64,000 bases of DNA from Hyalangium ruber (GTDB lineage: Bacteria > Myxococcota > Myxococcia > Myxococcales > Myxococcaceae): contig NZ_JAXIVS010000001.1 of NCBI RefSeq assembly GCF_034259325.1, positions 806,001 through 870,000 on the forward strand, read 5' to 3'. The notes beneath the pieces were generated by a model that did not search any database, had not been told where the DNA came from, and was given only the letters and a program-made list of their open reading frames with translations. The translations under genes and the position numbers were made by a program. Of the stretch, positions 55,809 to 64,000 are shown piece by piece. The first letter of the stretch is position 1. Every line of letters starts with the position of its first letter.

Positions 55809-58800
55809 ATGCGGACTGGCCACGCCCATGCAGGGCCGCCCACAAGACCGGTGGCCATCCACTGGGAGGCGAACGCGGAGACCCTGCGCTGCCTCTCGGT
55901 GGACGAGCATGCCCGGCGCCTCGGCTTCCCCCGGGAGCGATGGCTGCGCGAGGAGGGATTCCTCGCACGCACGGTCTTCGCGCCCGACCAGGACGTCTTC
56001 CTCCACGGGTGCCGGGCCGCCGCGAAGGGGGTAAAGGTCGAGGACTGCTACCGCACCCGCGCGGCGGATGGCCGCTCGCACGTGTTCGGGCTCACCCTGG
56101 AGGTGAAGCGCCAGGGTCACGAGCGCCGCCTCCGGGGGCGGATGGTCGAGTGCCCGCCCGAAGCCACCCTCCAGCCAACGAAGTCTCCCCTCATCGTCGC
56201 CTACTTCGACCGCCAGCAGCGCCACCTCTATGTCAATCGCGGGGTGGTGGGGGTCACCGGGCTGCCGCCCGCCCTCTTCATCGGCAGGACGAACGCGGAG
56301 CTCGGCATGCCCTCGAGGCTCGTCCAGCTCTGGCGTGCGGAGTGCCAACGGGTGTTCCAGCGGGAGGAGGCCTTGGCCTTCGAGTTCGAGTTTCCCGCCC
56401 TGGACGCGGTCAGCATCGAGGGGAGCACGCTCTTCCAGGCCCATCTGACGCCCGTCTTCGACCACCAGGGACGCATTCGGTCGGTGCGGTGCGAAACGTA
56501 CCGGCTCGCTTCCTCGCAGCGCCGGTACACGTCCACCCAAGCCCTGCCTCCGCCCGCAGCGGATCAGCGTCTCCGGGGTGTCGCGCTCCTGGGTCAGCTC
56601 CACAAGGGACTGGGCACGGCCTCCGGGCGGAAGGACGTGCTCCGCGCCCTGGGGCAGTTGGTGGGCACCGAGCTCGGGGACTGGTGTGACGTGGACCTGC
56701 TGAACGGCGAGGTGCTCGAGCACGTCGCCTCCTTCGGGCAACCGGGCGGGACAGCGCCGAGCCCTCCGGGAGAAGTGCCCGCGCCCCTGGCCTGGCGGGT
56801 GTCCCTCACAGGCATCTCGGAGCTGCTCGCCGGTCCCTCCGAGCAGGTAGCCGCCTCCCTCGCGCCGGACCAGGCGCGGCTGCTGGCATTTCGGGAGGCC
56901 GGGCTCCTGGACTGCCTGGCGGTGCCGCTGCGGCTGGGGGAGCGCACCCTGGGGGTGCTCACGTTCGCCACGCGGGACCCGGCCGCGCGCTTCGACACGG
57001 ACACGCTGGCGCTCGCCGAGAGCGTGGCGGGGCTCGCGGCCTGGGCCTTCGAGGTTCACCAGTTGCGTCAGGGTGAGCACGTGTCGCGCGGGCGCATCCA
57101 ACACTTCCAGCGGGTGGTGGCCGCTCTCGGAGAGGCGCGCCAGCCCTCCCAGGTCGCCGACGTGGTCATGGGCGAGGTCTCCCGTGCGCTCTGCGCGCGC
57201 ACCGCCGTGGTGTACCGGCTCGACCCCAGCGGCCAGGCACTCGAGATGCTGGCGTCCCGAGGCGGCACCGAGGCGGGCCCTCGGTGCTTCGTGCGCCTGC
57301 CGCTGAACTTCTCCGCGCCCATCACCGACGCCCTGAAGCAGCGGGAGTCCATCTGGCTCGACTCCCCCGCCACGTTCCGGCGCCTGTACCCCATGCTGGC
57401 CAGACGTGCTTCGTTCGCCCCCCCGGGCGCCTTGTGCGCGGTGCCGTTGCTGCTGGAGGGGCGAGCGCTCGGGGTGCTCGCCCTGGGCTTTGAAACTTCC
57501 CGCGACTTCTCGGAGGCGGAGCAGGCCTTCGCGCTCGCCGTGGCCCGCCAGTGTGCCCAGGCCCTGGAGCGTACCCGCCTCTTCGAGTCCCTGGAGCAGG
57601 CCTGGCAGGGGCTCGATGCCATCCTCGATGCTGCGCCGCTCGCCCTGCTCGTGCTCGACGGGGACGGCACCGTCCGCCGCTGGAACCCCGCGGCCACCCG
57701 CATCTTCGGCTGGAGCGCGGAGGAGGCAGTGGGCCACTTCCTGCCGACGACTCCGCCAGAGGCCCGCGACGAGCTGCTCACGCACCTGCGGGCGGCCTCG
57801 CGGGGCGAGCGCGCTCCCGCCCGCGAGCGCCGGCACCTGTGCAAGCAGGGGCAACCCATCGACGTGGTGTACTGGCTCTCCTCGCTCGTGGACGCGAGCG
57901 GCCAGCGCCGGTGCATCTACATCGCCGCGGACGACACCCTGCGCAAAGAGGCGGAGCGGCGTGCAGACGGGCTCACCCACGAGCTTCAGCGCCAGGTGGC
58001 CGAGTTCCAGACACTGCTGAACGTCGTCCCCGCGGGCATCGCCATCGCTCGGGAGCCCCAGTGCCAGCGCATCCAGGCGAATGCCTGGCTCACGCAACTG
58101 CTGGACCTCCCCGAGGGCACCAACCTCTCGCTCAGCGCACCCGAGGCCGAACGTGTCCAGGGCATGCGGTTCCTGCGGAGGGGGCGGGAGCTGCGGGCCG
58201 AAGAGCTGCCCATGCAGCGGGCCGCCGCGACCGGCGAGGAGGTGCTCGACGTGACGCTGGACGTGGAGCTGCGGGGGCGGCGCTTCACCCTGCTCACCTC
58301 CACGGTCCCCCTCTTCGACGAGGAGCACAAGCCTCGCGGCGTCATCGCCAGCTTCCTCGACATCACCTCCCGCACGCGCGCCATGGAGGCCCAGCACTTC
58401 CTGGCCGAGTGCAGCGCCGCGCTCTCCTCCACCCTGGACCAGGAGCAGACCTTCCAGATGCTGGCCCGGCTCTGCATCCCCGGGCTCGCCAGCATGGCCA
58501 TGCTCTTCGGCTCCAAGGCCGATGGCACCCTCGGCCTGCTGTCCACGGCGCATGCGGATCCCGAGCTGGAGAGGCTGCTGGTCCGGCGCGGCCAGCACCT
58601 GCGCGCCACCGATGAGAAGCTCCTCCGCGAGGTCCTACGCACCGGGAGGCCCCGACTCATCCCGACGCTGGACGAGCCGGGCCTCGGTGAAGCCGGGGAT
58701 GATCCGGAGCGGAGGCTCATCCGCGAGCGGCTCGCCCTGCGCTCCGCCATGCTCATCCCCATCTGCTCTCAACAGCGCGTCACCAATGTGCTGGTGCTCG

Positions 58801-60110
58801 GCTCGTCGGAACGGACCTACACCTGCGATGACTGCACCTTCGCCCAGGAGTTCGCCGCCCACGCCGCCTCCGCCCTCGACAACGCGAGGCTCTACCGCGA
58901 GGCCCGCGAGGCGGTGGCCCTGCGCGACGAGTTCCTCGGCATCGCCGGGCATGAGCTGCGCACGCCCCTCACCGCGTTGAAGCTCGGGCTGCAGAGCCTC
59001 TCGCGGGAGGGCGTCGCCGTGGGACAGCACGAGCGGCTGACGAAGTGGATCAACCACTGTCAGCGCCAGGGCGAGCGGCTGGGCCGGCTGGTGAATGATC
59101 TGCTGGACGTGGGGCTGATCACCTCCGGGCGCATGCCGCTGGTGTGCGAGGAGCTGGATCTCTCCGCGCTGGTGGAGGAGGTGGTGGCGCGGCTGCGGCC
59201 CGAGCTGGAGCTGGCGGGCTGCCCCGTGTCGCTGAGGCTGGAGTCTCCCCTCATGGGCTCCTGGGATCGCTCACGGCTGGAGCAGGTGCTGACCAACCTC
59301 CTCTCCAACGCGGCGAAGTACGGCAATAGCCGGCCCATCCAGGTCCACGCCTCGGCCCTGCCCGGGGACAGGGTCCGATTGAGCGTGCGGGATGAGGGCA
59401 TCGGCATCTCCCCCGAGGACCAGGCGCGCATCTTCGGACGCTTCGAGCGCGCCGTCTCCGAGCGCCACTACGGCGGCTTGGGACTCGGGCTGTGGATTAC
59501 CCAGCAGATCGTTCGCCGGTTCGGCGGCCACATCGGCGTGGCCAGCGCGAGGGAGCAGGGTTCGACCTTCACGGTGGACCTGCCTCGATACGTCGAGGTG
59601 GAAGCCCCGGAGGCGCTCAGGAGAGGGGCCCGCTCACGCCCCAGCCTGGAGCAGGCCGCGACCGCCGAGACACTGGCGCGGGCGGAGGGCGAACCCCTGT
59701 ACCGCTCCATCCTCACCGCGCTCTGGGAAGGCATCGTCGTGCAGAGCCGCGACGGCAACATCCTCACCGCCAACGCGAGCGCCGAGCACATCCTCGGGCT
59801 GTCCGTGGACGAGATGACGGGCCGCACCTCGATGGATCCCCGGTGGCGAGCCATCCACGAGGATGGCTCGGACTTCCCCGGCTCGGAGCACCCCTCGATG
59901 GAGGCGCTGCGCACCGGCAAACCTGTCCGCAGCGTGTTCATGGGCGTCCAGCGGCCCGACGGCTCCCGGGTGTGGCTGATCGTCAACGCCCAGCCGCTCC
60001 AACGGCCGGGAGAGCCGGCGCCCTATATGGTGGTGACCTCCTTCTTCGACGTGACCGAGCTGCGGCGGGTCCCACCTCAGGTGCTCCCCGTTCCGTCCGA
60101 GGCGCCCTGA
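55809..60110 (+). CDS. Soluble multi-PAS/GAF histidine kinase with PAS after the ATPase domain
   Basis: 1433 residues from ATG 55809, which follows GGGGGAG; no TM segment. Order: PAS-like regions (~10-230), GAF (~265-410), GAF (~425-590), PAS (~600-715), PAS (~730-855), GAF (~870-1030), HisKA with H1048 (IAGHELRTPLTALK), HATPase with NLLSNAAKYG, DEGIGI and GGLGLGLWIT (~1160-1265), then a further PAS (~1297-1420, ALWEGIVVQSRDGNILTANASAEHILGLS). A PAS domain C-terminal to the catalytic core is unusual. No receiver domain. Its 3' end overlaps the convergent sigma-54 activator gene by 34 bp. Confidence 0.9.
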   Translation: MRTGHAHAGPPTRPVAIHWEANAETLRCLSVDEHARRLGFPRERWLREEGFLARTVFAPDQDVFLHGCRAAAKGVKVEDCYRTRAADGRSHVFGLTLEVKRQGHERRLRGRMVECPPEATLQPTKSPLIVAYFDRQQRHLYVNRGVVGVTGLPPALFIGRTNAELGMPSRLVQLWRAECQRVFQREEALAFEFEFPALDAVSIEGSTLFQAHLTPVFDHQGRIRSVRCETYRLASSQRRYTSTQALPPPAADQRLRGVALLGQLHKGLGTASGRKDVLRALGQLVGTELGDWCDVDLLNGEVLEHVASFGQPGGTAPSPPGEVPAPLAWRVSLTGISELLAGPSEQVAASLAPDQARLLAFREAGLLDCLAVPLRLGERTLGVLTFATRDPAARFDTDTLALAESVAGLAAWAFEVHQLRQGEHVSRGRIQHFQRVVAALGEARQPSQVADVVMGEVSRALCARTAVVYRLDPSGQALEMLASRGGTEAGPRCFVRLPLNFSAPITDALKQRESIWLDSPATFRRLYPMLARRASFAPPGALCAVPLLLEGRALGVLALGFETSRDFSEAEQAFALAVARQCAQALERTRLFESLEQAWQGLDAILDAAPLALLVLDGDGTVRRWNPAATRIFGWSAEEAVGHFLPTTPPEARDELLTHLRAASRGERAPARERRHLCKQGQPIDVVYWLSSLVDASGQRRCIYIAADDTLRKEAERRADGLTHELQRQVAEFQTLLNVVPAGIAIAREPQCQRIQANAWLTQLLDLPEGTNLSLSAPEAERVQGMRFLRRGRELRAEELPMQRAAATGEEVLDVTLDVELRGRRFTLLTSTVPLFDEEHKPRGVIASFLDITSRTRAMEAQHFLAECSAALSSTLDQEQTFQMLARLCIPGLASMAMLFGSKADGTLGLLSTAHADPELERLLVRRGQHLRATDEKLLREVLRTGRPRLIPTLDEPGLGEAGDDPERRLIRERLALRSAMLIPICSQQRVTNVLVLGSSERTYTCDDCTFAQEFAAHAASALDNARLYREAREAVALRDEFLGIAGHELRTPLTALKLGLQSLSREGVAVGQHERLTKWINHCQRQGERLGRLVNDLLDVGLITSGRMPLVCEELDLSALVEEVVARLRPELELAGCPVSLRLESPLMGSWDRSRLEQVLTNLLSNAAKYGNSRPIQVHASALPGDRVRLSVRDEGIGISPEDQARIFGRFERAVSERHYGGLGLGLWITQQIVRRFGGHIGVASAREQGSTFTVDLPRYVEVEAPEALRRGARSRPSLEQAATAETLARAEGEPLYRSILTALWEGIVVQSRDGNILTANASAEHILGLSVDEMTGRTSMDPRWRAIHEDGSDFPGSEHPSMEALRTGKPVRSVFMGVQRPDGSRVWLIVNAQPLQRPGEPAPYMVVTSFFDVTELRRVPPQVLPVPSEAP

Positions 60111-61720
60111 TATTGCTTGAGCTTTCGGAACAGGGTGGACGTGCCGATCTTCAACTTCTCGGCGGCCTTGAGCTTGTTGCCCCCCATCGCCTCGAGCACG
60201 GCGAGGATGTAGTCGCGCTCGACCTCCTCCAGCGATCGGAGGTTGTCCGGCGTGTAGACCGGAGTGACCGCGCCCCGGATTTCATCGGGCAGGTCCTGGA
60301 CCTCGATGCAGTTGCCCTGGGTCAGCACCACGGCGCGCTCGAGGGTGTTCTCCAACTCCCGCACGTTGCCCGGCCAGGGGTGGCGCAGGAGCTGGTTGGC
60401 GGCCTCGGGGCTGAGCCCGGACACCTTCCGCTGGAGCCGTGACGCGGAGCGCGCCAGGAACATCCGCGCGAGCGCGAGGATGTCGTCATGCCGCTCTCGA
60501 AGCGGAGGGATGCGGATCTCCACCACGCGCAGCCGGTAGTAGAGGTCCTGCCGGAAGCGCCCCGCGCGGATCTCCGCGGTCAGATCCTTGTTGGTGGCCG
60601 CCAGCACCCGTACGTCGACGGAGCGGTGGGTGTTCTCCCCCACGCGGCGGATCTCCCGCTCCTGGAGCGCGCGGAGGATCTTCACCTGCATCGAGAGCGG
60701 CACCTCTCCGAGCTCGTCCAGGAAGAGCGTGCCGCCCTGGGCGGCCTCGAAGAGCCCGGTCCGGTCCTGGGTCGCGCCCGTGAACGAACCCCGCGTGTGC
60801 CCGAAGAGCTCGCTCTCCAGCAGGTTCTCGGGCACCGCCCCACAGTTGATGGCCACGAAGGGGCCCGCCGCGCGAACCGAGCGCTCGTGGATGAAGCGAG
60901 CCAGCACCTCCTTGCCGACGCCGCTCTCGCCGGTGATGAGGACCGTCGAGTCGACCTGGGCCACGCGCTCTGCGAGATCTCTCACGCGCCGCATGGCCGG
61001 ACTCTTCCCCAGGCTGTCCTTCGGGCCCTCCTCCCCTTCTGTCCGAGCCAGCTCCCGCTTCTTTGCCCGCAGCGTTCGCTCGGTGTTCTTCAGGGCCTGG
61101 GTCACCCGGCTGAGCGTCTCATCGAGACCATCCTTCTCGAAGTAGACGAGCTGAGCGGCGACCTCCTCGCCCCACTCCTCTCGAGGCCGGCCCACCATGA
61201 CGCAGGTCGCGTCTCCCTTCCCCCGGCACCGCTCCTCGATGCAGTACATGGGGCGCCCCTGGCCGTAGCTCAAGTAGCCGCTGGCGAAGCCGCACAGCGT
61301 CCAGCAGACCGGCTCCTCGGACAGCCCGATGTGCAACAGGTGCTGCTCGGCCTCGAACGACTCGTTCCAGAGCCCCTCGGCGAAAGGGGCATTCTCCACG
61401 GGTCCCTCGCGATGGATGGGCTCGAAAATCACCAGCCCCTGGAGCCGATGCAGGCGACCTCCCGCGCGCCGCCACTCGTCCGGGGAATCCCACGGGAAGG
61501 AGTCCTTCAACGTCTCGGCGGTGCGTCGGCCCAGGGCATAGCCGAACCGGGTGAGCAGGGCCCGCGCCCCCGCCAGCCCCAGGGTGTCGATGAGCTGCTT
61601 GCGCAGCAGCCCCAGGGCCACCGCGTCGAGCAAGAGGGCCCGCTGGCCCGCGAAGCGAAGGATTCCCCCCTTCGGCTCGAACTGAAGCAGCTCCCGCAGG
61701 TCCAGCTCTTCCAAGCGCAT
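60077..61720 (-). CDS. XylR_N/V4R sigma-54-dependent transcriptional activator
   Basis: 547 residues. XylR-type N-domain (~10-110), V4R domain (~120-178, with C160, C165 and C173 as a likely metal or ligand site), coiled linker (200-230), AAA+ domain with Walker A GESGVGKE (264-271), the sigma-54 contact loop GSFTGA (311-316) and Walker B GGTLFLDE (329-336), and a C-terminal Fis-type HTH (NKLKAAEKLKIGTSTLFRKLKQY). Layout matches DmpR/XylR, which sense small aromatics. The ATG at 61720 follows GAGAGGAAGCAC. Divergent from the hydrolase gene it probably controls. Confidence 0.92.
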   Translation of the reverse strand: MRLEELDLRELLQFEPKGGILRFAGQRALLLDAVALGLLRKQLIDTLGLAGARALLTRFGYALGRRTAETLKDSFPWDSPDEWRRAGGRLHRLQGLVIFEPIHREGPVENAPFAEGLWNESFEAEQHLLHIGLSEEPVCWTLCGFASGYLSYGQGRPMYCIEERCRGKGDATCVMVGRPREEWGEEVAAQLVYFEKDGLDETLSRVTQALKNTERTLRAKKRELARTEGEEGPKDSLGKSPAMRRVRDLAERVAQVDSTVLITGESGVGKEVLARFIHERSVRAAGPFVAINCGAVPENLLESELFGHTRGSFTGATQDRTGLFEAAQGGTLFLDELGEVPLSMQVKILRALQEREIRRVGENTHRSVDVRVLAATNKDLTAEIRAGRFRQDLYYRLRVVEIRIPPLRERHDDILALARMFLARSASRLQRKVSGLSPEAANQLLRHPWPGNVRELENTLERAVVLTQGNCIEVQDLPDEIRGAVTPVYTPDNLRSLEEVERDYILAVLEAMGGNKLKAAEKLKIGTSTLFRKLKQYQGASDGTGST

Positions 61721-61741
61721 GTGCTTCCTCTCCCAACAACA

Positions 61742-61772
61742 CCAAAATGGTATGGCCGGAATGCCATCTTGG
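61742..61772. promoter_or_regulatory. Candidate enhancer (UAS) for the sigma-54 activator
   Basis: Inverted repeat with 12-base arms CCAAAATGGTAT and ATGCCATCTTGG (10 of 12 pairs match) around GGCCGGA. It ends 65 bases upstream of the -24 element of the candidate hydrolase promoter and 22 bases from the activator start codon. A shorter palindrome CAAGG-GCG-CCTTG follows at 61784-61796. Confidence 0.6.
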
Positions 61773-61837
61773 GAGTGTCGAAGCAAGGGCGCCTTGAGGC
61801 CCCTTGTAATTTCAGCCACTTGAGCACCGCCAAGGAC

Positions 61838-61853
61838 TGGCATCGCTCTTGAT
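61838..61853 (+). promoter_or_regulatory. Candidate sigma-54 (-24/-12) promoter
   Basis: TGGCATCGCTCTTGAT: GG and the -12 element are 10 bases apart as required, close to TGGCAC-N5-TTGC, but the -12 has GA in place of GC. Predicted start about 61864, giving a leader of about 37 bases. Confidence 0.5.
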
Positions 61854-61900
61854 AAGGAACAGTGCGTGCGCTTCAGCACGAGACCACAGGAGAAGCAGCA

Positions 61901-62674
61901 ATGAACGTCGGCAACAGCCTCAAGGTCCTCGGCAGTCGGTCCACCCTGGCGGCCCTGGTCGTCACGATGCTCGTAGCGGGAACGAGCGCTTTCGCGCAGA
62001 AGGCCACGGGCAAGCCCAGCCCGCGCCTGCTCACCCCGCAGAACTCGGCCATCATCCTCATCGATCACCAGCCGCAGATGGCGTTCGCGGTGCAGTCCAT
62101 CGACCGCACGCTGCTCACCAACAACGTGACGGGGCTGGCGAAGACCGCGAAGATCTTCAATGTCCCGACCATCCTCACCACGGTGGCGGAGAAGAGCTTC
62201 AGCGGCCCTCTGTTCCCGGAGATCACGGCGGTCTTCCCGAACGTGAAGCCGATCGACCGCACCACGATGAACTCGTGGGAGGACGCCAACTTCATCCAGG
62301 CGGTGAAGCAGACGGGCCGCAAGAAGCTGGTCATCGCGGCGCTCTGGACCGAGGTGTGCCTCATCGGCCCCGCGCTGTCGGCCATCGACGAGGGCTATGA
62401 GGTCTACATCGTCACGGACGCGTCGGGCGGCGTGAGCAAGGAAGCGCACGACATGGCGGTGCAGCGCATGGTGCAGGCCGGCGCCATCCCGGTGACCTGG
62501 ATGCAGGTGCTGCTCGAGTACCAGCGGGACTGGGCGCGCCAGGGCACCTACGAGGCGGTGACCTCGCTGGCGAAGCAGCACGGCGGCGCGTACGGCACGG
62601 GCATCTTCTACGCCAAGACGATGCTGGGTGAGCACGCCAACGAGGGCGGCGCCAGCAAGAGCACCAGCAAGTAA
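61901..62674 (+). CDS. Exported isochorismatase-family (YcaC-like) hydrolase
   Basis: 257 residues. Signal peptide (LAALVVTMLVAGTSAFA) and a cysteine-hydrolase fold. The catalytic triad is visible as D55 (IILIDHQPQM), K98 (TTVAEKSF) and C153 (ALWTEVCLIG). Motifs place it nearer YcaC-type amidohydrolases than true isochorismatases. Export is unusual for the family. The ATG follows CAGGAGAAGCAGCA. Lies downstream of a candidate sigma-54 promoter divergent from an XylR-like activator, and upstream of a lipoprotein amidohydrolase. Confidence 0.88.
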   Translation: MNVGNSLKVLGSRSTLAALVVTMLVAGTSAFAQKATGKPSPRLLTPQNSAIILIDHQPQMAFAVQSIDRTLLTNNVTGLAKTAKIFNVPTILTTVAEKSFSGPLFPEITAVFPNVKPIDRTTMNSWEDANFIQAVKQTGRKKLVIAALWTEVCLIGPALSAIDEGYEVYIVTDASGGVSKEAHDMAVQRMVQAGAIPVTWMQVLLEYQRDWARQGTYEAVTSLAKQHGGAYGTGIFYAKTMLGEHANEGGASKSTSK

Positions 62675-62684
62675 CCCGGACTTT

Positions 62685-62765
62685 GGGCGCGGAGCGACGG
62701 TAGGTTTCCCTCGGGTTTCCCCCCCTCCCGAGGATCCCCGTCGCCTCCGCGCCCGCTTTCTTTTT
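62685..62765 (+). terminator. Large two-part hairpin with T-run in the leader of the amidohydrolase gene
   Basis: Outer arms 62685-62700 and 62738-62754 pair over 16 bp with one bulge (GGGCGCGGAG / CTCCGCGCCC). An inner 7-bp stem CCTCGGG / CCCGAGG (62709-62733) sits within. TTTCTTTTT (62757-62765) follows and runs straight into the GGAGAACC ribosome-binding site of the next gene. Confidence 0.75.
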
Positions 62766-62776
62766 GGAGAACCGCC

Positions 62777-64000
62777 ATGCGCTCGCTCAAAACCCTCCTG
62801 TCTCGCACCTCGCATCGACTCGGTGTCCTGGCGATCACCGCCAGCCTCTTCGGAGCCTGCAGCCACACCGCTTCCACGACCCGTGGCGAAACCCACGCCG
62901 ACCTCATCCTCCACCATGGCAAGGTCGTCACCCTGGATGCGGAGAACCGGATCGCCTCCGCGATCGCCATCCGGGATGGCAATGTCCTCGCGGTGGGCAG
63001 TGACGCGGAGGTCGAGCGGTACCGCACCGGAGAGACCCAGGTGATCGACCTGGGCGGTCGCACGGTCATCCCCGGGCTGAACGACTCTCATATCCACGTC
63101 ATCCGAGGGGGCCTCAACTACAACCTGGAGCTGCGCTGGGAAGGTGTCCCGAGCCTCGCCAAGGCGCTGGAGTTGGTCCGTCTCCAGGCGGACCGCACAC
63201 CTGCCGGACAGTGGGTCCGCGTGGTGGGAGGCTGGTCGGAGTTCCAGTTCGCCGAGCGCCGCCTGCCCACGGTGGCCGAGCTGAACGCGGCCGCGCCGAA
63301 AACGCCGGTGTTCGTGCTGTACCTGTACGGCAAGGCGCTGCTGAACCAGGAGGCCCTGCGAGTGCTGGGCATCACCAAGGACACGCCGAACCCTCCGGGC
63401 GGGGTCATCGAGCGCGACGCACAGGGCAACCCCACGGGCATGCTGGTCGCCAAGCCGGATGCCTTCATCCTCTATTCGACCCTGGGGCGCTTGCCGAAGC
63501 TCTCGCCCGAGGAGCAGGTGAACTCCACGCGGCAGTTCATGCGCGAGCTCAACCGGCTGGGCGTGACGAGCACCATCGACGCGGGCGGCGGCGGGCAGAA
63601 CTTCCCGGACGACTACGCGGTGGGCACGGAGCTGGCCAAGCGCGGTGAGCTGACGCTGCGCATCGCCTACTACCTCTTCGCGCAGAAGCGAGGCCAGGAG
63701 CTGCAGGACTACCAGCGGTGGTCGACGATGACGCGTCCGGGGACCAACGCGGACCTGCTGCGCCCCAACGGGTACGAGATGGAGGGCGCTGGCGAGAACG
63801 TGCTCTGGGAGGCCGCCGACTTCGAGAACTTCCTGGAGCCGAGGCCGGATCTTCAAGCGGGCATGGAGCCGAAGCTGGAGGAGATCTTGTCCCTGTTCGC
63901 GGAGAAGGGCTGGCCCTTCCGCATCCACGCCACCTATGACGAGTCCATCTCCCGCATCCTCGATGTCATCGAGCGGGTGAAGGAGAAGCGGGGCTTGGAG
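62777..64000 (+). CDS. Lipoprotein amidohydrolase (YtcJ-like), partial (C-terminus outside window)
   Basis: 408 codons are present; the frame is open at the window end. Lipobox LFGAC (C28), then an amidohydrolase-superfamily start: ADLILHHGKVVTLDAENRIASAIAIRDGNVLAVG and TVIPGLNDSHIHVIRGG with the metal-binding HxH (H105, H107). Later blocks (WVRVVGGWSEFQFAERRLPT, GITKDTPNPPGGVIERDAQGNPTG) are typical of YtcJ-like enzymes. The ATG follows GGAGAACCGCC. It probably hydrolyses an amide outside the cytoplasm; pairing with the upstream YcaC-like hydrolase suggests a shared substrate pathway. Confidence 0.88.
   Translation, partial: MRSLKTLLSRTSHRLGVLAITASLFGACSHTASTTRGETHADLILHHGKVVTLDAENRIASAIAIRDGNVLAVGSDAEVERYRTGETQVIDLGGRTVIPGLNDSHIHVIRGGLNYNLELRWEGVPSLAKALELVRLQADRTPAGQWVRVVGGWSEFQFAERRLPTVAELNAAAPKTPVFVLYLYGKALLNQEALRVLGITKDTPNPPGGVIERDAQGNPTGMLVAKPDAFILYSTLGRLPKLSPEEQVNSTRQFMRELNRLGVTSTIDAGGGGQNFPDDYAVGTELAKRGELTLRIAYYLFAQKRGQELQDYQRWSTMTRPGTNADLLRPNGYEMEGAGENVLWEAADFENFLEPRPDLQAGMEPKLEEILSLFAEKGWPFRIHATYDESISRILDVIERVKEKRGLE

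Noticed and set aside
61720-63928. Upstream in-frame extension of the sigma-54 activator
   Set aside because: The extension is antisense to the signal-peptide hydrolase and amidohydrolase genes; the ATG at 61720 has a good ribosome-binding site and begins the XylR-type domain.

Overview
The window is a high-GC chromosome segment from a myxobacterium (Myxococcota), most likely in or near Myxococcaceae/Archangiaceae. The lineage call rests on a cluster resembling the gliding-motility G2 genes (cglC/gltK, gltB, gltA, gltC), a DUSAM-domain protein, a Myxococcus-type PilZ protein, an Imm11-family immunity protein of the myxobacterial type, and a transmembrane Ser/Thr kinase with a Cys-rich C-terminal tail. 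Two-component and second-messenger proteins are abundant, as are lipoproteins. No rRNA, tRNA or CRISPR array was seen.

Layout. 1-2800: gliding cluster, with three coupled genes on the minus strand and a divergent lipoprotein gene. 2849-4871: VWA-domain protein and an Imm11 immunity protein. 4872-9144: accessory region with a probable decayed toxin, two AT-richer genes of unknown function, and scars of an IS4-type and an IS5-type element. 9145-11722: purE-purK, a YbaK-type deacylase and a small I9-propeptide lipoprotein. 11712-16920: operon of YfiR-like protein, hybrid histidine kinase and TonB-dependent receptor. 17030-31440: mostly housekeeping and signalling genes (MDR oxidoreductase, EAL phosphodiesterase, PhoX-like phosphatase with a collagen-like linker, diheme lipoprotein, DUF192, PilZ, membrane peptidase with TPRs, DUF2505, thrB, TPR protein). 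31450-37519: DUSAM protein, Ser/Thr kinase, and a run of NTF2-like, cNMP-fold and FHA-TPR proteins. 37691-43345: tldD-tldE, an exported amine-oxidase-like lipoprotein and a ParB-like protein.

43444-49749 looks like a zinc-limitation locus. On the minus strand lie a His/Cys-rich exported protein, a cysteine-free ribosomal protein L33, a COG0523 GTPase with a CxCC motif and a DUF1826 protein; the last three have overlapping stop and start codons. They diverge from an ABC-2 transporter operon. The divergent gap holds two 15-bp inverted repeats of the 7-1-7 form used by Fur-family regulators, read here as candidate Zur operators.

49832-64000: PQQ-like propeller lipoprotein, M14 carboxypeptidase, cupin, FAD oxidase, a very large multi-PAS/GAF histidine kinase, and a sigma-54 activator of the XylR/V4R type. 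The activator is divergent from an exported isochorismatase-family hydrolase and a lipoprotein amidohydrolase cut by the window end. The gap holds a 12-bp-arm inverted repeat followed by a -24/-12-like promoter. A strong hairpin with a T-run separates the two hydrolase genes.

All identifications come from reading the sequence and knowledge of the families. No database search was run.
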